Shown: positions 9,391 through 17,760 of the stretch, piece by piece
How the letters are laid out: each line of letters starts with the position of its first letter
Numbering within the stretch: position 1 is the first letter of the stretch
Origin: Caulobacter hibisci
GTDB taxonomy: Bacteria > Pseudomonadota > Alphaproteobacteria > Caulobacterales > Caulobacteraceae
Direction of reading: 5' to 3'
Length of the DNA stretch: 64,000 nucleotides
Assembly (NCBI RefSeq): GCF_016135805.1
Contig: NZ_JADWOX010000001.1
Coordinates: forward strand, 124,001 to 188,000
Program-made: the position numbers and the translations under genes
Notes under the pieces: generated by a model
Told to the model about the DNA's origin: nothing
Database searches by the model: none
What the model saw: only the letters and a program-made list of their open reading frames with translations

Positions 9391-10530
9391 TCACTTCCAG
9401 CCCTTACCCTGCGCCCCGACCAGCGCCACCAGGTCGCCCATCGTCAGGTTGACGTCGGCCAGGTGCAGGCCCCAGGCCTTCAGCGGCATGCCCATGACCA
9501 GCAGGTCGCCGGGGATGTCGTCGACGCGAGGATCGGCCGGGTCGCCATGAACCTTGACGGCCAGGTAGTCGTAGGCGCCGCTGGTGGCGCACTCGGCCGT
9601 GACCAGGCCCGGGACCGAGACGAAGGTCGTGGTCAGGTCCTTGCCCTTGACCCACGGCGTCTTGCGCGGCGCGCCGGCGATGGTGCGGTCGCTGAAATAG
9701 CTGTGCAGCGGCGCCTCGCCGCCGGCGAGGGCGGCCGGGTTGACGCAGGCGGCGCGCTTGGCGCCCTCGGCCTTGCCGAAGAAGGCCGCGCCCTCCGGCG
9801 GGCTGCCGGCGCGGAACGACACGTAGCTGACGATGCAGCCGGTCTGGCCGGGCTTGCGGCACATCTTGATCGAGCCATAGGCGTCGGTGGCCGGATTGAT
9901 CTGGGTGTTCATGCCGATGATCAGGGCCGAGACCAGCTGCTTCTGCACCGGCTTGCCGTCGATCTCCTCGGCCAGCAGCCGCAGCAGCAGGCGCGAGCCC
10001 TGCGAGTGGCCGATCAGCACGACGCCGCGCCCGTGGTTGTCGCGGGCCAGGTAATCCTTCCAGGCGTCGAGGACGTCGGCATAGGCAAGCTGCTCATCGC
10101 CCGGCGAGGCCTGGCCGCGCATCACCTGGCGCAGGGCCGCCAGGGTCACCTGCCGGTACATCGGCGCGAAGGTGCGGCAGACCTGGCCGAAACGGGCGAA
10201 CTGCTGCTCGGCGACGATGGTCTCGGCCGGGTCGATGGTCATGTCGCTGTTGCCGCCGGGATCGGTCGACACCGTCGGATAGACGTAGAAGCAGTCGACC
10301 GGCGCCTTGGGATCGGCCTTGAAGGGCTCAACCTTGGTCGAGCCGTCGGCGGAGACGACGGTGGTCGTCTGGTCCTGGGCGCAGGCGTCGGCGCGGCCGG
10401 GACGGCACAGCCAGTTGGCGTCCTGGGTGTAGTCGTTCTTGGGCTGCGGGCCGGCGGGCGCCGGCTGGGCGCAGGCCGTTCCGGCCAGGCTCATGGAGAC
10501 GGCCAGCACGGCCCAGATCGTCTTGTTCAT
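9391..10530 (-). CDS. DUF3089 alpha/beta-hydrolase, secreted
   Basis: The 379-residue product has a signal peptide (MNKTIWAVLAVSMSLAGTACAQ) that may carry a lipobox at GTAC. The body matches DUF3089 domain proteins: CFYVYPTVSTDPGGNSDM near the N terminus, then ARFGQVCRTFAPMYRQ, and the nucleophile elbow GHSQGS (VVLIGHSQGSRLL). Ser in GHSQG is the likely catalytic nucleophile of an alpha/beta-hydrolase fold. Substrate unknown; lipase or esterase activity is inferred. The start at 10530 has GGGGTGG upstream. The gene is flanked on both sides by family A repeats. Confidence 0.82.
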   Translation of the reverse strand: MNKTIWAVLAVSMSLAGTACAQPAPAGPQPKNDYTQDANWLCRPGRADACAQDQTTTVVSADGSTKVEPFKADPKAPVDCFYVYPTVSTDPGGNSDMTIDPAETIVAEQQFARFGQVCRTFAPMYRQVTLAALRQVMRGQASPGDEQLAYADVLDAWKDYLARDNHGRGVVLIGHSQGSRLLLRLLAEEIDGKPVQKQLVSALIIGMNTQINPATDAYGSIKMCRKPGQTGCIVSYVSFRAGSPPEGAAFFGKAEGAKRAACVNPAALAGGEAPLHSYFSDRTIAGAPRKTPWVKGKDLTTTFVSVPGLVTAECATSGAYDYLAVKVHGDPADPRVDDIPGDLLVMGMPLKAWGLHLADVNLTMGDLVALVGAQGKGWK

Positions 10531-10600
10531 ATCCACCCCTTTAGCCGAACGGCCGTTTGGAGCGGAGGATGGCGTGTGGAAATGACGACGGAAAGTCTTT

Positions 10601-10762
10601 CCTTCTCCCCTTGCGGGAGAAGGTGTCGCCGAAAGGCGACGGATGAGGGGTCGCACACGCGAAAACGCCGCGACGGCTGCTGGGCTGTCGCGGCGTTCGA
10701 TGTCTGAGAGACCCCTCATCCGACCTGCTTCGCAGGCCACCTTCTCCCGCAAGGGGAGAAGG
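10601..10762. repeat. paired inverted intergenic repeat, family A copy 2
   Basis: The left arm (CCTTCTCCCCTTGCGGGAGA... then GATGAGGGGTC) and the right arm (GACCCCTCATCCGACC... CTTCTCCCGCAAGGGGAGAAGG) are reverse complements. The inner hairpin AACGCCGCGAC (10664) / GTCGCGGCGTT (10687) is shared with copy 1. The right end abuts the stop codon of the dioxygenase gene. Confidence 0.85.
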
Positions 10763-10763
10763 A

Positions 10764-11678
10764 TCAGATGCCGGGCACGATCGCCTTCAGGCGCGCTTCG
10801 CCGGTCAGCGTCTCGTGGTGCGGCGGGCCGCCCATGCCGCCTTCCGGAGGCGAGCCGCCGGGGAAGCCGCCGGGCGGCGGGCCGGGCGGGCGGCCGTTCA
10901 GGCCTCGCGGTGGCGGACCCATTCCACCGGGGGGAGGACCCATTCCACCGGGAGGCGGACCGCCAGGGCCGCCCATGCCCGCATCGTCCTTCCAGTCGGC
11001 GGCGGGATCGACGCCCAGCACCAGGGCCAGGACGTAGCCGTCCTTGCCTTCCTTGACGCTGGCGACCATGGCCTCGCCGCCTTGCAGGGCGATGCCGTCG
11101 TGGCGGTTGAAGGTGTCGCGCTTGCGGGGGCGCCTATAGGCCGGGAGGTTCTCGTACAGATATTCCGACAGGGCGTCGGGCACGAACAGCTGGGCGGTCA
11201 GGGCCGTGCGGGCGTCCAGGTGCACCTTGATGTGGATGTGCGGGGTCCGGCCCTCGTACCAGCCCGGCCAGACCGTCTTGAACGCCACCTTGCCGGCCGC
11301 GTCTGTGATCTGGGCGCCGCGCAGGAAGGTCTTGTCCTTGGCGCCGGCCTTGTGGTCGTCGCCCTGGCCTTCGTAGCCGGAATAGAGCCCCTGCGCGTCG
11401 CAGTGCCAGATATCGACCCGCGCGCCCTTCAGCGGCCGGCAGGCGCCGTCGACGACGGTCAGGGCCACGGTCACCGGCGCGCCGGTCTTGCCCTCGGTGA
11501 TGTCGGCGCGGTTCAGCTTGGGATCGAACCAGTAGGGCCCTTGCGTCACCTGCGGGGTCAGGGCGCAGACGCCGTCGGCGGCGACCGCGGGACGCGAGCC
11601 CACGGCGATGGCGGCGAAGGGCGCGGCGCCGGCCAGGGCCAGCAGGCCGCGACGGCTGGGGGAAACGGGCGAGGGCAT
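10764..11678 (-). CDS. Tat-exported intradiol ring-cleavage dioxygenase family protein
   Basis: The 304-residue product begins with a twin-arginine-type signal (SRRGLLALAGAAPFAAIA). The catalytic-domain pattern of intradiol dioxygenases follows: QGPYWFDPKLNRADI, RVDIWHCDAQGLYSGYE, WPGWYEGRTPHIHIKV, with Tyr and the HIH pair as likely non-haem Fe(III) ligands, and TAQLFVPDALSEYLY. Classical enzymes split catechol or protocatechuate in the cytoplasm. The exported subgroup is less well characterised and its substrate here is not known. An unusual Gly/Pro/Met-rich repetitive stretch (repeated GGMGPPP units, about residues 237-285) precedes the last 20 residues. Confidence 0.85.
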   Translation of the reverse strand: MPSPVSPSRRGLLALAGAAPFAAIAVGSRPAVAADGVCALTPQVTQGPYWFDPKLNRADITEGKTGAPVTVALTVVDGACRPLKGARVDIWHCDAQGLYSGYEGQGDDHKAGAKDKTFLRGAQITDAAGKVAFKTVWPGWYEGRTPHIHIKVHLDARTALTAQLFVPDALSEYLYENLPAYRRPRKRDTFNRHDGIALQGGEAMVASVKEGKDGYVLALVLGVDPAADWKDDAGMGGPGGPPPGGMGPPPGGMGPPPRGLNGRPPGPPPGGFPGGSPPEGGMGGPPHHETLTGEARLKAIVPGI

Positions 11679-11787
11679 CGAGACTCCGAAACGTGGAGCG
11701 GCCCTTGTGGCCGGACGATCATGCCCGCGTATGTCGGGATTTTGCGAGGTTGCAACCTTGGCGGCCGCAAGTGGGGCGGTAAGCCGA

Positions 11788-11920
11788 GGAACCTCCCCCC
11801 GTGGGGGAGGCGGCTGAAGGCCGGTGGGGGGTCGTTTTCAGCCGCCGAGGCGTTGGCAGTCTTCGCAGACGCTCCCCCCACCGATCGCTTCGCGATCACC
11901 TCCCCCATAGGGGGAGGTTC
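11788..11920. repeat. intergenic palindromic repeat, family B copy 1
   Basis: The element opens GGAACCTCCCCCCGTGGGGG and closes with its reverse complement CCCCATAGGGGGAGGTTC. It has internal GGCTGAAGGCCGGTGGGG and CCCCACCGATCGCTTCGCGA blocks. It is nearly identical to the copy at 21271 except in the centre. Confidence 0.85.
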
Positions 11921-11928
11921 TTGAACGA

Positions 11929-12834
11929 CTACAGATACTTGCTCAAACTCAGCTTCGAGAGGCTGCTGATCATCGAGTACATCGCCTCCAGCTGGGTCTC
12001 GTACTGGGTCGACAGGATCGCCGTCTCGCTGAGGTCGGCGTCCTTCAGGTTCGAGACCAGGGTGTCGATGCTGTCGATCTTGGCCGTGTTGCGCTCGGTC
12101 AGGTCCGACAGGCTGGAGGCCTGGATCGAGACCTGCTCCTGCAGCGCGCCGACGCCGCTGACCGCGTCGCTGACCATGTCGTAGGCCGACGAGATCACCG
12201 AGGAGTCGGTGGGCGAGGCCAGCACCATCTTCAGCGCGCGGGCCAGTTCCTCCAGCGCCGAAGAATTGGCGCTGACCGACAGGTTGATGGTCTGGCCGTC
12301 GGTGGTGGTCAGGGTCCGGCCCGTCGTCGAGCCCTGGTAGTAGCCGGTGTCGGCCACCGAGGTGTCGGCCGTGGGGTCGTAGTCGGCGTCGCTGAAGTCG
12401 GCCGGCGCGGTGTTGGTCGCCGTGCCGCCGAACAGATAGGTGTCGCCCGACTGGCTGTTGAGCAGGGCCTGCAGGTCCGACAGCCAGTCGGTGGCGTATT
12501 GGGTGATCGTGTCGGTGTCGGTCGTCGTGCCGCTGAGCATCGAGGCCAGCTGGCTTTTGATGGTGGTCGCCAGGTCGGCGATGCTGCCCAGGGCCGAGTA
12601 GGACGCATTGACGATGGCCGTGGCGTTGCTGGCCGCGGTGTTCTCGGCGGCCAGCTGGGTGCTCTGGCTTTGCAGGCGCAGCACGCTGCTGCTGTCCTTG
12701 CCCAGGCCGCCATAGGTGGTGGACTTCAGGCCCGAGGAGGTCTGGGTCTGCTGGTCGGCGAGCTTGGCCTGCACCTTGAGGGTGGTGGTCAGCATCGAGG
12801 TCGACTGGCCGAAGGTGGAGATGCGGCTGATCAT
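11929..12834 (-). CDS. flgL: flagellar hook-filament junction protein FlgL
   Basis: The 301-residue product has the flagellin-like coiled-coil ends of FlgL (HAP3): MISRISTFGQSTSML at the N terminus and ETQLEAMYSMISSLSKLSL at the C terminus. The DTYLFGGT motif in the middle is the FlgL hallmark. It joins the hook, via FlgK, to the filament. It is exported by the flagellar type III system. It is the last gene of the leftward set and lies 2 nt after flgK. It is rich in Ser and Thr, like every protein of this cluster. Confidence 0.93.
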   Translation of the reverse strand: MISRISTFGQSTSMLTTTLKVQAKLADQQTQTSSGLKSTTYGGLGKDSSSVLRLQSQSTQLAAENTAASNATAIVNASYSALGSIADLATTIKSQLASMLSGTTTDTDTITQYATDWLSDLQALLNSQSGDTYLFGGTATNTAPADFSDADYDPTADTSVADTGYYQGSTTGRTLTTTDGQTINLSVSANSSALEELARALKMVLASPTDSSVISSAYDMVSDAVSGVGALQEQVSIQASSLSDLTERNTAKIDSIDTLVSNLKDADLSETAILSTQYETQLEAMYSMISSLSKLSLSKYL

Positions 12835-12836
12835 GG

Positions 12837-14564
12837 CTAGCTGACCATGCTGATCAGGGCGTCGAACAGGTCCTTGGCCATCGAGACGAGCTGGGCGTTG
12901 GCCTCGTACTGCGACTGGTAGGTCGTCAGCATGGCCAGCTCCTCGTCCATGTTGACCGCGGTGCTGTTCTGCAGGCGCGTGGTGGCCGCGTCATAGGTGG
13001 CCGTGGCGGTCTCGGAGTCGGAGGCGGCGTTCGACACCAGGGTCGCCGCGCCGGCGACGAAGCTGGCGGTGTAGGACGACAGGGTCACCGTCTTGGCGCC
13101 CTGGTCGCCGGCGGCCGAAAAGCTCAGCTGGCTCGACAGCATCGCGGTCAGGGCGTCCAGCGTCGTGGTGTCGGAATTGGACACCGCCCGGTCGCCGGCC
13201 GACAGCGTGCTCGTGGTGTCCAGCACGCCGGTGGCCAGGCGGCTGTAGTCGCTCGCCAGGCCGGACGAGACGGCGATGTCGGTGGCGCTCGACCCCGAGA
13301 ACAGGTCGTTGAAGCCGAAATAGTCCGAGAAGCCCTGGCTGTCGTCGCCGACCGCGGCGCCGATGTCGCCCAGGGCGATGCCGTTGGCGCTGTCCTCGGC
13401 CGTCAGGGACAGCTTGCCGTTGGAGTCGATGGAGGCGGTCAGGCCGTCGATGGCGTCGAGCGCCGAAACCAGGTCGTCGATGCTGGAATAGCTGGAAAGG
13501 TCGAGGTCCTCGGTCGAGACCGTGGTCCCCGAGGCGTTGACGATGGCCACCCGCAGCGAGCCGCTGGCCGAGAACGAGTCCGTGGTCGACACCGACGAGG
13601 CGCTGGTCAGGCTGGACGGCGCGGGCGAGGCGACGCCGGCGTTGGTGATGGCGTTGACCTGGCTGATCAGGGCGCTGGCCAGGGTGTCGAGCTCGTCCTG
13701 CTCGTTGACCAGGGTCTCGTCGCGCAGGGTGATCAGCGCGCCCAGCTGGCCGGAGCTGACGCTCTCGGTGATGTCCTTGCCGTTCAGCGTCACGCCCGAG
13801 ATGTTGTCGGGATAGACGCTGGTCGCGCTGAGCGCGCTGGAAGCATTGTAGCTCAGGGTCGCGGCCGTGGTGCCCAGCAACTGATCGCCACCGGTGGTGT
13901 AGACCATCACCCGGTTGTCGGAGGTGGTGTAGCTGTTGATGCCGATCAGGCCCGACAAGGTGGTCACCGCCGCGTCGCGCTGGTCCTGCAGGCCGGTGAT
14001 GTCGCCGCCCTGGGCGGTGACCGAGGCGATCTGGTCGTTCAGCGAGGCCAGCGACTTCAGGGTCGAGTTGATGGTGTCGACCGTCGTGCCGATCTCGGTG
14101 TTGGCCTGGGTGCGCAGGTCCTGGATCGAGGCCGACAGGCTGCTGATCCCCGAGGCCAGGGACGAGGCGGCCGAGACCAGCGAGCCCTTTTCGGAGTCGC
14201 TTTCGGGGCTGGCGGCCAGGGTCGTCAGGGCGCTGGTGAAGGTCGAGAGCAGGCTCGACAGGTCGTCGCCGCCGTCCACCGTGCCCAGCGCCGCATCGTA
14301 GGACTGCATGTAGGTGTCGATGGTCGAGGCGTAGCCCGAGGTGGCCGCCGTCTTGACCACGGTCTTGGACAGGTAGCTGTCGGCGGCCCGCTGGATCGTC
14401 GTCGTCGAGGCCGTGTTCAGGGCGCTGGTCGCCGACGCGCTGACGCTCTTCCTCGTGTAGGTCAGGTCGTCGGCGTTCGCCACGTTGGCGTTGGCCACCG
14501 CGATCTGCATCTGGGTGTTGGCCAGCGCGGACGAGGCGGAGCTGATGATCGACGACAGCGACAT
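12837..14564 (-). CDS. flgK: flagellar hook-associated protein FlgK
   Basis: The 575-residue product is HAP1, the first junction protein on the hook. The N terminus reads MSLSSIISSASSALANTQMQIAVANANVANADD and the C terminus reads MDEELAMLTTYQSQYEANAQLVSMAKDLFDALIS, both diagnostic D0/D1 coiled-coil segments. GLQDQRDAAVTTLSGLIGI in the body is also typical. The middle domain is very Ser/Thr/Asp-rich. Length is normal. It overlaps nothing and sits 5 nt after a 108-residue gene. Confidence 0.94.
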   Translation of the reverse strand: MSLSSIISSASSALANTQMQIAVANANVANADDLTYTRKSVSASATSALNTASTTTIQRAADSYLSKTVVKTAATSGYASTIDTYMQSYDAALGTVDGGDDLSSLLSTFTSALTTLAASPESDSEKGSLVSAASSLASGISSLSASIQDLRTQANTEIGTTVDTINSTLKSLASLNDQIASVTAQGGDITGLQDQRDAAVTTLSGLIGINSYTTSDNRVMVYTTGGDQLLGTTAATLSYNASSALSATSVYPDNISGVTLNGKDITESVSSGQLGALITLRDETLVNEQDELDTLASALISQVNAITNAGVASPAPSSLTSASSVSTTDSFSASGSLRVAIVNASGTTVSTEDLDLSSYSSIDDLVSALDAIDGLTASIDSNGKLSLTAEDSANGIALGDIGAAVGDDSQGFSDYFGFNDLFSGSSATDIAVSSGLASDYSRLATGVLDTTSTLSAGDRAVSNSDTTTLDALTAMLSSQLSFSAAGDQGAKTVTLSSYTASFVAGAATLVSNAASDSETATATYDAATTRLQNSTAVNMDEELAMLTTYQSQYEANAQLVSMAKDLFDALISMVS

Positions 14565-14569
14565 GGCGC

Positions 14570-14896
14570 TTAGTCCTTGCGGCGGCGGTGGTCGCGCAGG
14601 GCCTGGACGCTGCCGCGATAGCCGGCGGTGGCGCTCAGGCCGCGGGTGACGGCCTGGATGCGCTCGCGGGTCTCGGACATGTCGGTCTCCAGCGCGGTGA
14701 CGCGGGTTTCCAGCGCGGCCTGCACGTCGTGCAGGTTCGACAGCATGAGCAGGCGCTGGTCGTCCGACAGGGCCGACAGGCCGTCGGCGATGCTGCGGGC
14801 CAGGGCGCGGGCCTCCTCGACCGAGGAGACCACCGGCGTTTCGCGGTCGCGACGCGACTTCTGGGCGCGGACGTGAAGACGTTCGATGGCGCCCAT
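14570..14896 (-). CDS. small helical protein in flagellar operon, possible FlgK/FlgL chaperone
   Basis: I do not recognise this 108-residue protein by family. It lies in the operon between flgE and flgK with 2-5 nt spacing on each side. It has a basic N terminus (RLHVRAQKSRRDRE), then charged helical sequence with heptad-like spacing (EARALARSIADGLSALSDDQRLLMLSNLHDVQAALETRVTALETDMSETRERI), and a basic C terminus (RDHRRRKD). There is no signal peptide or membrane segment, so it should be cytoplasmic. Size, helicity and position next to flgK would fit a FlgN-type export chaperone, but I see no sequence signature for FlgN, so that is inference. Confidence 0.75.
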   Translation of the reverse strand: MGAIERLHVRAQKSRRDRETPVVSSVEEARALARSIADGLSALSDDQRLLMLSNLHDVQAALETRVTALETDMSETRERIQAVTRGLSATAGYRGSVQALRDHRRRKD

Positions 14897-14898
14897 GA

Positions 14899-16176
14899 CT
14901 AGCGCACCGCCTGAATGAGGGTGTCGAACATGTCGCTCGTGGTGCTGATCACCTGCGAAGCGGCCGAATAGGCCTGCTGGGCGATGATCATCTTGTTGAA
15001 TTCGGTGGCGGTGTCGGTGGTCGAGCCTTCCAGCGCGCTGGCCACCAGGCTGCCAGAGCTGCCTTCGCCCGGCAGGTTCAGGTGCACCTGGCCGGCGGCC
15101 GAGTTCTCGTCATAGACCGTGCCCGAGACGTGGGTCAGGCCGTTGGGGTTGCTGAAGGTGGCGACCGGGATCTGGTAGATCGCCAGGCTGACCCCGTTGT
15201 CGAAATTGGCCGTGACCAGGCCGCTCTCGTCGATGGTGATGCCCGACAGCTCGCCGTAGTTGGCGCCGTCCTGCTCGAAGGTCGGGCTCAGCGACAGGGT
15301 CGACGAGGTGGAGGCGTACTGCGTCAGGCCGTCGGTGCCGCCGGTGTCGCCCAGGTCCAGGGTGATGGCGCTGTCGGCCGCGCCGGTGGTCAGGCCGGTG
15401 ATCGACAGATCGACGGGCGAGGGATCGGTCGAGGCCAGGCTGCCGTCGGAATTGAAGGTGACGTTGACCGTGCTGGGGCTGATCGTGCCCGAGGTGACGC
15501 TGCTGTCCGACGTCAGGGTCGGATCCGACAGGCTCAGGGTCCAGGTGTTGTCGCCGGTCTTGGTCCAGGTCTGGCCCACCGTGTGGCTGACGCCCAGGGA
15601 GTCGATGATCTCCATGCTGGTGTCGTAGCTGTCGCCGGTGACCGTGTCGGCGGGCAGGTTGGCGGCCATGGTCACCGTCGAGGTGGCCTTGGCCGTGCCG
15701 CTGATCGAGTCGAGGTTGATCGCCGACAGGCTGGTCAGGTCGCTGGTGTTGGACGTCAGGATGTTGCCGTCCGAGTCCGTGGCGTAGCCCATCAGGTAAT
15801 AGCCTTCGCTATTGACCAGATAGCCGTCGGAATCCGTCGAGAAGCTGCCGTTACGGCTGTAGACGAGCTCGCTGCCGGTGTCGCCCGGATCGGAGGCGAC
15901 CACGAAATAGCCCGAACCGTCGATCGCCACGTTGGTGGAGACGCTGGTGGACGAGATGGTGCCGGTGACGTTCAGCGCCTGGCTGGTCTTGGCCACCACC
16001 GAGCTGGTCGAGGTGTTCGAGCCCATCGCGCCGCTGACCAGCGACTGGAACGAGACCTCCGAGGTCTTGTAGGCGGTGGTCGAGGCGTTGGCGATGTTCT
16101 CCGAGATCGACGACAGGGCGACGCTCTGGGCGGTCAGGCCGGAGACGGCGGTGGAGAGGGCGGAAGACAGGCTCAT
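14899..16176 (-). CDS. flgE: flagellar hook protein FlgE
   Basis: The 425-residue product has the rod/hook N terminus MSLSSALSTAVSGLTAQSVALSSISENIANASTTAYK and the matching C terminus ATEFNKMIIAQQAYSAASQVISTTSDMFDTLIQAVR. The DGSGYFVV and FSTDSDGYLVNSEGYYLMGY motifs are standard for FlgE. It builds the extracellular hook. The product is close to the length of enterobacterial FlgE (about 400), shorter than I would expect for the main Caulobacter hook protein. It is strongly Ser/Thr-rich. Confidence 0.92.
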   Translation of the reverse strand: MSLSSALSTAVSGLTAQSVALSSISENIANASTTAYKTSEVSFQSLVSGAMGSNTSTSSVVAKTSQALNVTGTISSTSVSTNVAIDGSGYFVVASDPGDTGSELVYSRNGSFSTDSDGYLVNSEGYYLMGYATDSDGNILTSNTSDLTSLSAINLDSISGTAKATSTVTMAANLPADTVTGDSYDTSMEIIDSLGVSHTVGQTWTKTGDNTWTLSLSDPTLTSDSSVTSGTISPSTVNVTFNSDGSLASTDPSPVDLSITGLTTGAADSAITLDLGDTGGTDGLTQYASTSSTLSLSPTFEQDGANYGELSGITIDESGLVTANFDNGVSLAIYQIPVATFSNPNGLTHVSGTVYDENSAAGQVHLNLPGEGSSGSLVASALEGSTTDTATEFNKMIIAQQAYSAASQVISTTSDMFDTLIQAVR

Positions 16177-16188
16177 CTCGACGCGTCC

Positions 16189-16515
16189 CTATTCGCTGGC
16201 CGACGCCAGCAGCTGAACCTGGGTCAGCAGCGACGAGAGGTTGCTCGACATGGTCGAGGTGGTGTCGGAGAGCGACGACATGGTGTCCGACAGCGAGGTC
16301 AGGGTGTCGTTGGTGCTGATCTGCTGCTCCAGCGAGGCGTAGCTGGCCAGCTGGCTGGTGAACTCGGTCGGATCGGTGGGATCCAGCGGGTTCTGGTTGG
16401 TCAGCTGGGTCATCAGCAGCGACAGGAAGTCGGTCGTGCCGAGCTGCAGCGTGCTCGACGCACTGGACGTGCTCGTGGTGCTGGCGGTGCTCGTCGTCGA
16501 AGAGACGGTGGTCAT
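16189..16515 (-). CDS. flgD: short hook-capping protein FlgD (N-terminal domain only)
   Basis: The 108-residue product holds the conserved FlgD N-terminal region: [22 protein letters not shown] followed by [16 protein letters not shown]. FlgD is the scaffold cap on which FlgE assembles. The usual C-terminal Tudor/Fn3-like half (total length about 220) is missing. The gene ends normally 12 nt before flgE, with no sign of a frameshift remnant between them, so the short form looks deliberate. The N-terminal 20 residues are almost all Ser, Thr and Ala. It is the first gene of the leftward operon. Confidence 0.88.
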   Translation of the reverse strand: MTTVSSTTSTASTTSTSSASSTLQLGTTDFLSLLMTQLTNQNPLDPTDPTEFTSQLASYASLEQQISTNDTLTSLSDTMSSLSDTTSTMSSNLSSLLTQVQLLASASE

Positions 16516-16823
16516 GGAGAGATCTCCGGTGAAATCGGTCCGACGCCCTGGGCGCCGATCGATGGGTTCAACGGAGGCTCCGCCGCAGATGGGGCGGATT
16601 ATTTTTCGCGAGGCGTTTCAGGCCTCGCGGGAGATGGAGGCGGCGGCGGCGCGAAGGCGGCAGGGCGTCTCGAACGCTCCGATCCGGCCTCGCGAAAATA
16701 AACCGCCCCATCCTCCGGGGACGTCCCGTTCAACCCGTCGAAGCCAGGCCGTCAGAACGGCGGACAGCTTCCCGACCGGAACTCTCCCCCGGGCGGACTC
16801 CAGACAGAGAACCGGACTAGAAC
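16516..16823. promoter_or_regulatory. divergent flgD/flagellin promoter region
   Basis: The 308-nt gap contains no gene. Its main feature is a pair of long inverted arms, listed separately, so that each divergent transcription unit sees nearly the same upstream sequence. The leader of the flagellin gene (16740-16823) has only a weak ribosome-binding site. Confidence 0.7.
16561..16739. promoter_or_regulatory. mirror-image promoter arms of flgD and flagellin genes
   Basis: The arm at 16561-16614 and the arm at 16687-16739 are near reverse complements. Read toward each gene, they share GCCTCGCGAAAA, then ATAA-CCGCCCCATC, then CCGTT-AACCC after an equal distance, while the sequence between these blocks has diverged. 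That pattern of conserved blocks suggests shared sigma-factor or activator sites. Which sigma factor is not clear: the blocks fit neither the sigma-28 nor the sigma-54 consensus well. Confidence 0.65.
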
Positions 16824-17663
16824 ATGCCAGTTATCTCCACCAACACGGCCGCCAACACCGCCCTGCGCTACCTGAACAACAATTCGGCTGCGCAGAGCGA
16901 ATCCCTGGCGAAACTGTCGAGCGGCTCGCGGATCGTCAGTGCGAAGGACGACGCCTCCGGCCTCGCCATCGCGACGTCCATGAACGCCGACGTGACCGTG
17001 CTCAACCAAGCCGCCACCAACGTGACCAGCGGCACTTCGGTGCTGAACACGGCGGACGGCGCGCTGTCGAACATCGCCGACATCCTGCAGCGTATGAAGT
17101 CCCTGACGGCCCAGGCTCAATCGGGGAGCTCGAGCTCTGACGACATCAGCTACATCGACGCTGAGTATCAGCAGCTGCTCGAGGAAGTCGACGACATCAC
17201 CACGTCGACGACCTTCAACGGCATCACGCTGCTGGACGGCGAGAGCGACTACTACTCCGCAGACGGTTCGAGCGGCGGCGTCGACTTCCTGGTCGGCACC
17301 TCGTCGAGCGACGTGATCACCGTGCAGCTGGGCGATGCGGACACCGCCGCGCTCTTGCTCGACGGCACCTCGATCACCAGCTCGTCGGCCTCGTCGCTGA
17401 TGGACACCATCGACGACGCGATCACGGACATCTCGAAAATGCGGGCCGACGTGGGCGCCACCCTGTCGCGCTTCGAATTCCGCGGTGACGTGATCTCGAC
17501 CTCGCTGGAAAACCTCGAGTCGGCCGCGTCGGCCATCACCGACGTGGATATCGCGACGGAACAGACCAACTACACCAACGCCTCGACTCTCACGAGCGCG
17601 GCCATCTCGGCCCTCTCCAAGGCCAACGAGATGAGCCAATCGCTCCTGAAGTTGCTGCAGTAG
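16824..17663 (+). CDS. flagellin
   Basis: The 279-residue product is a short, alphaproteobacterial-type flagellin. The N-terminal D0/D1 helix (ISTNTAANTALRYLNNNS, LAKLSSGSRIVSAKDDASGLAIA) and the C-terminal helix (VDIATEQTNYTNASTLTSAAISALSKANEMSQSLLKLL) are complete. The variable middle is small, so the filament subunit would have little surface domain. It is divergent from flgD and upstream of fliD and fliS. A perfect hairpin follows the stop. I do not give it a fljK-type symbol because orthology to the known Caulobacter flagellins cannot be decided from the sequence. Confidence 0.95.
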   Translation: MPVISTNTAANTALRYLNNNSAAQSESLAKLSSGSRIVSAKDDASGLAIATSMNADVTVLNQAATNVTSGTSVLNTADGALSNIADILQRMKSLTAQAQSGSSSSDDISYIDAEYQQLLEEVDDITTSTTFNGITLLDGESDYYSADGSSGGVDFLVGTSSSDVITVQLGDADTAALLLDGTSITSSSASSLMDTIDDAITDISKMRADVGATLSRFEFRGDVISTSLENLESAASAITDVDIATEQTNYTNASTLTSAAISALSKANEMSQSLLKLLQ

Positions 17664-17713
17664 TCGGTTCGCTCCGAGAGGGCGCGGGCTCGCCCGCGTC
17701 GTCCTGCAGACTG

Positions 17714-17748
17714 GGCGGGAGGATTCTCTGGATCCTCCCGCCGACTTT
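17714..17748 (+). terminator. hairpin after the flagellin gene
   Basis: Perfect 11-bp stem GGCGGGAGGAT / ATCCTCCCGCC with a 7-nt loop, followed by GACTTT. The weak T tract suggests partial termination, which would let flagellin be made in excess over fliD and fliS. Confidence 0.65.
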
Positions 17749-17760
17749 CCGGAAATCACC

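Noticed and set aside
16587..16611. GG-N10-GC in the left flagellar promoter arm as a sigma-54 site
   Set aside because: The matching position in the right arm has a 9-nt spacer, and the site would point away from flgD.
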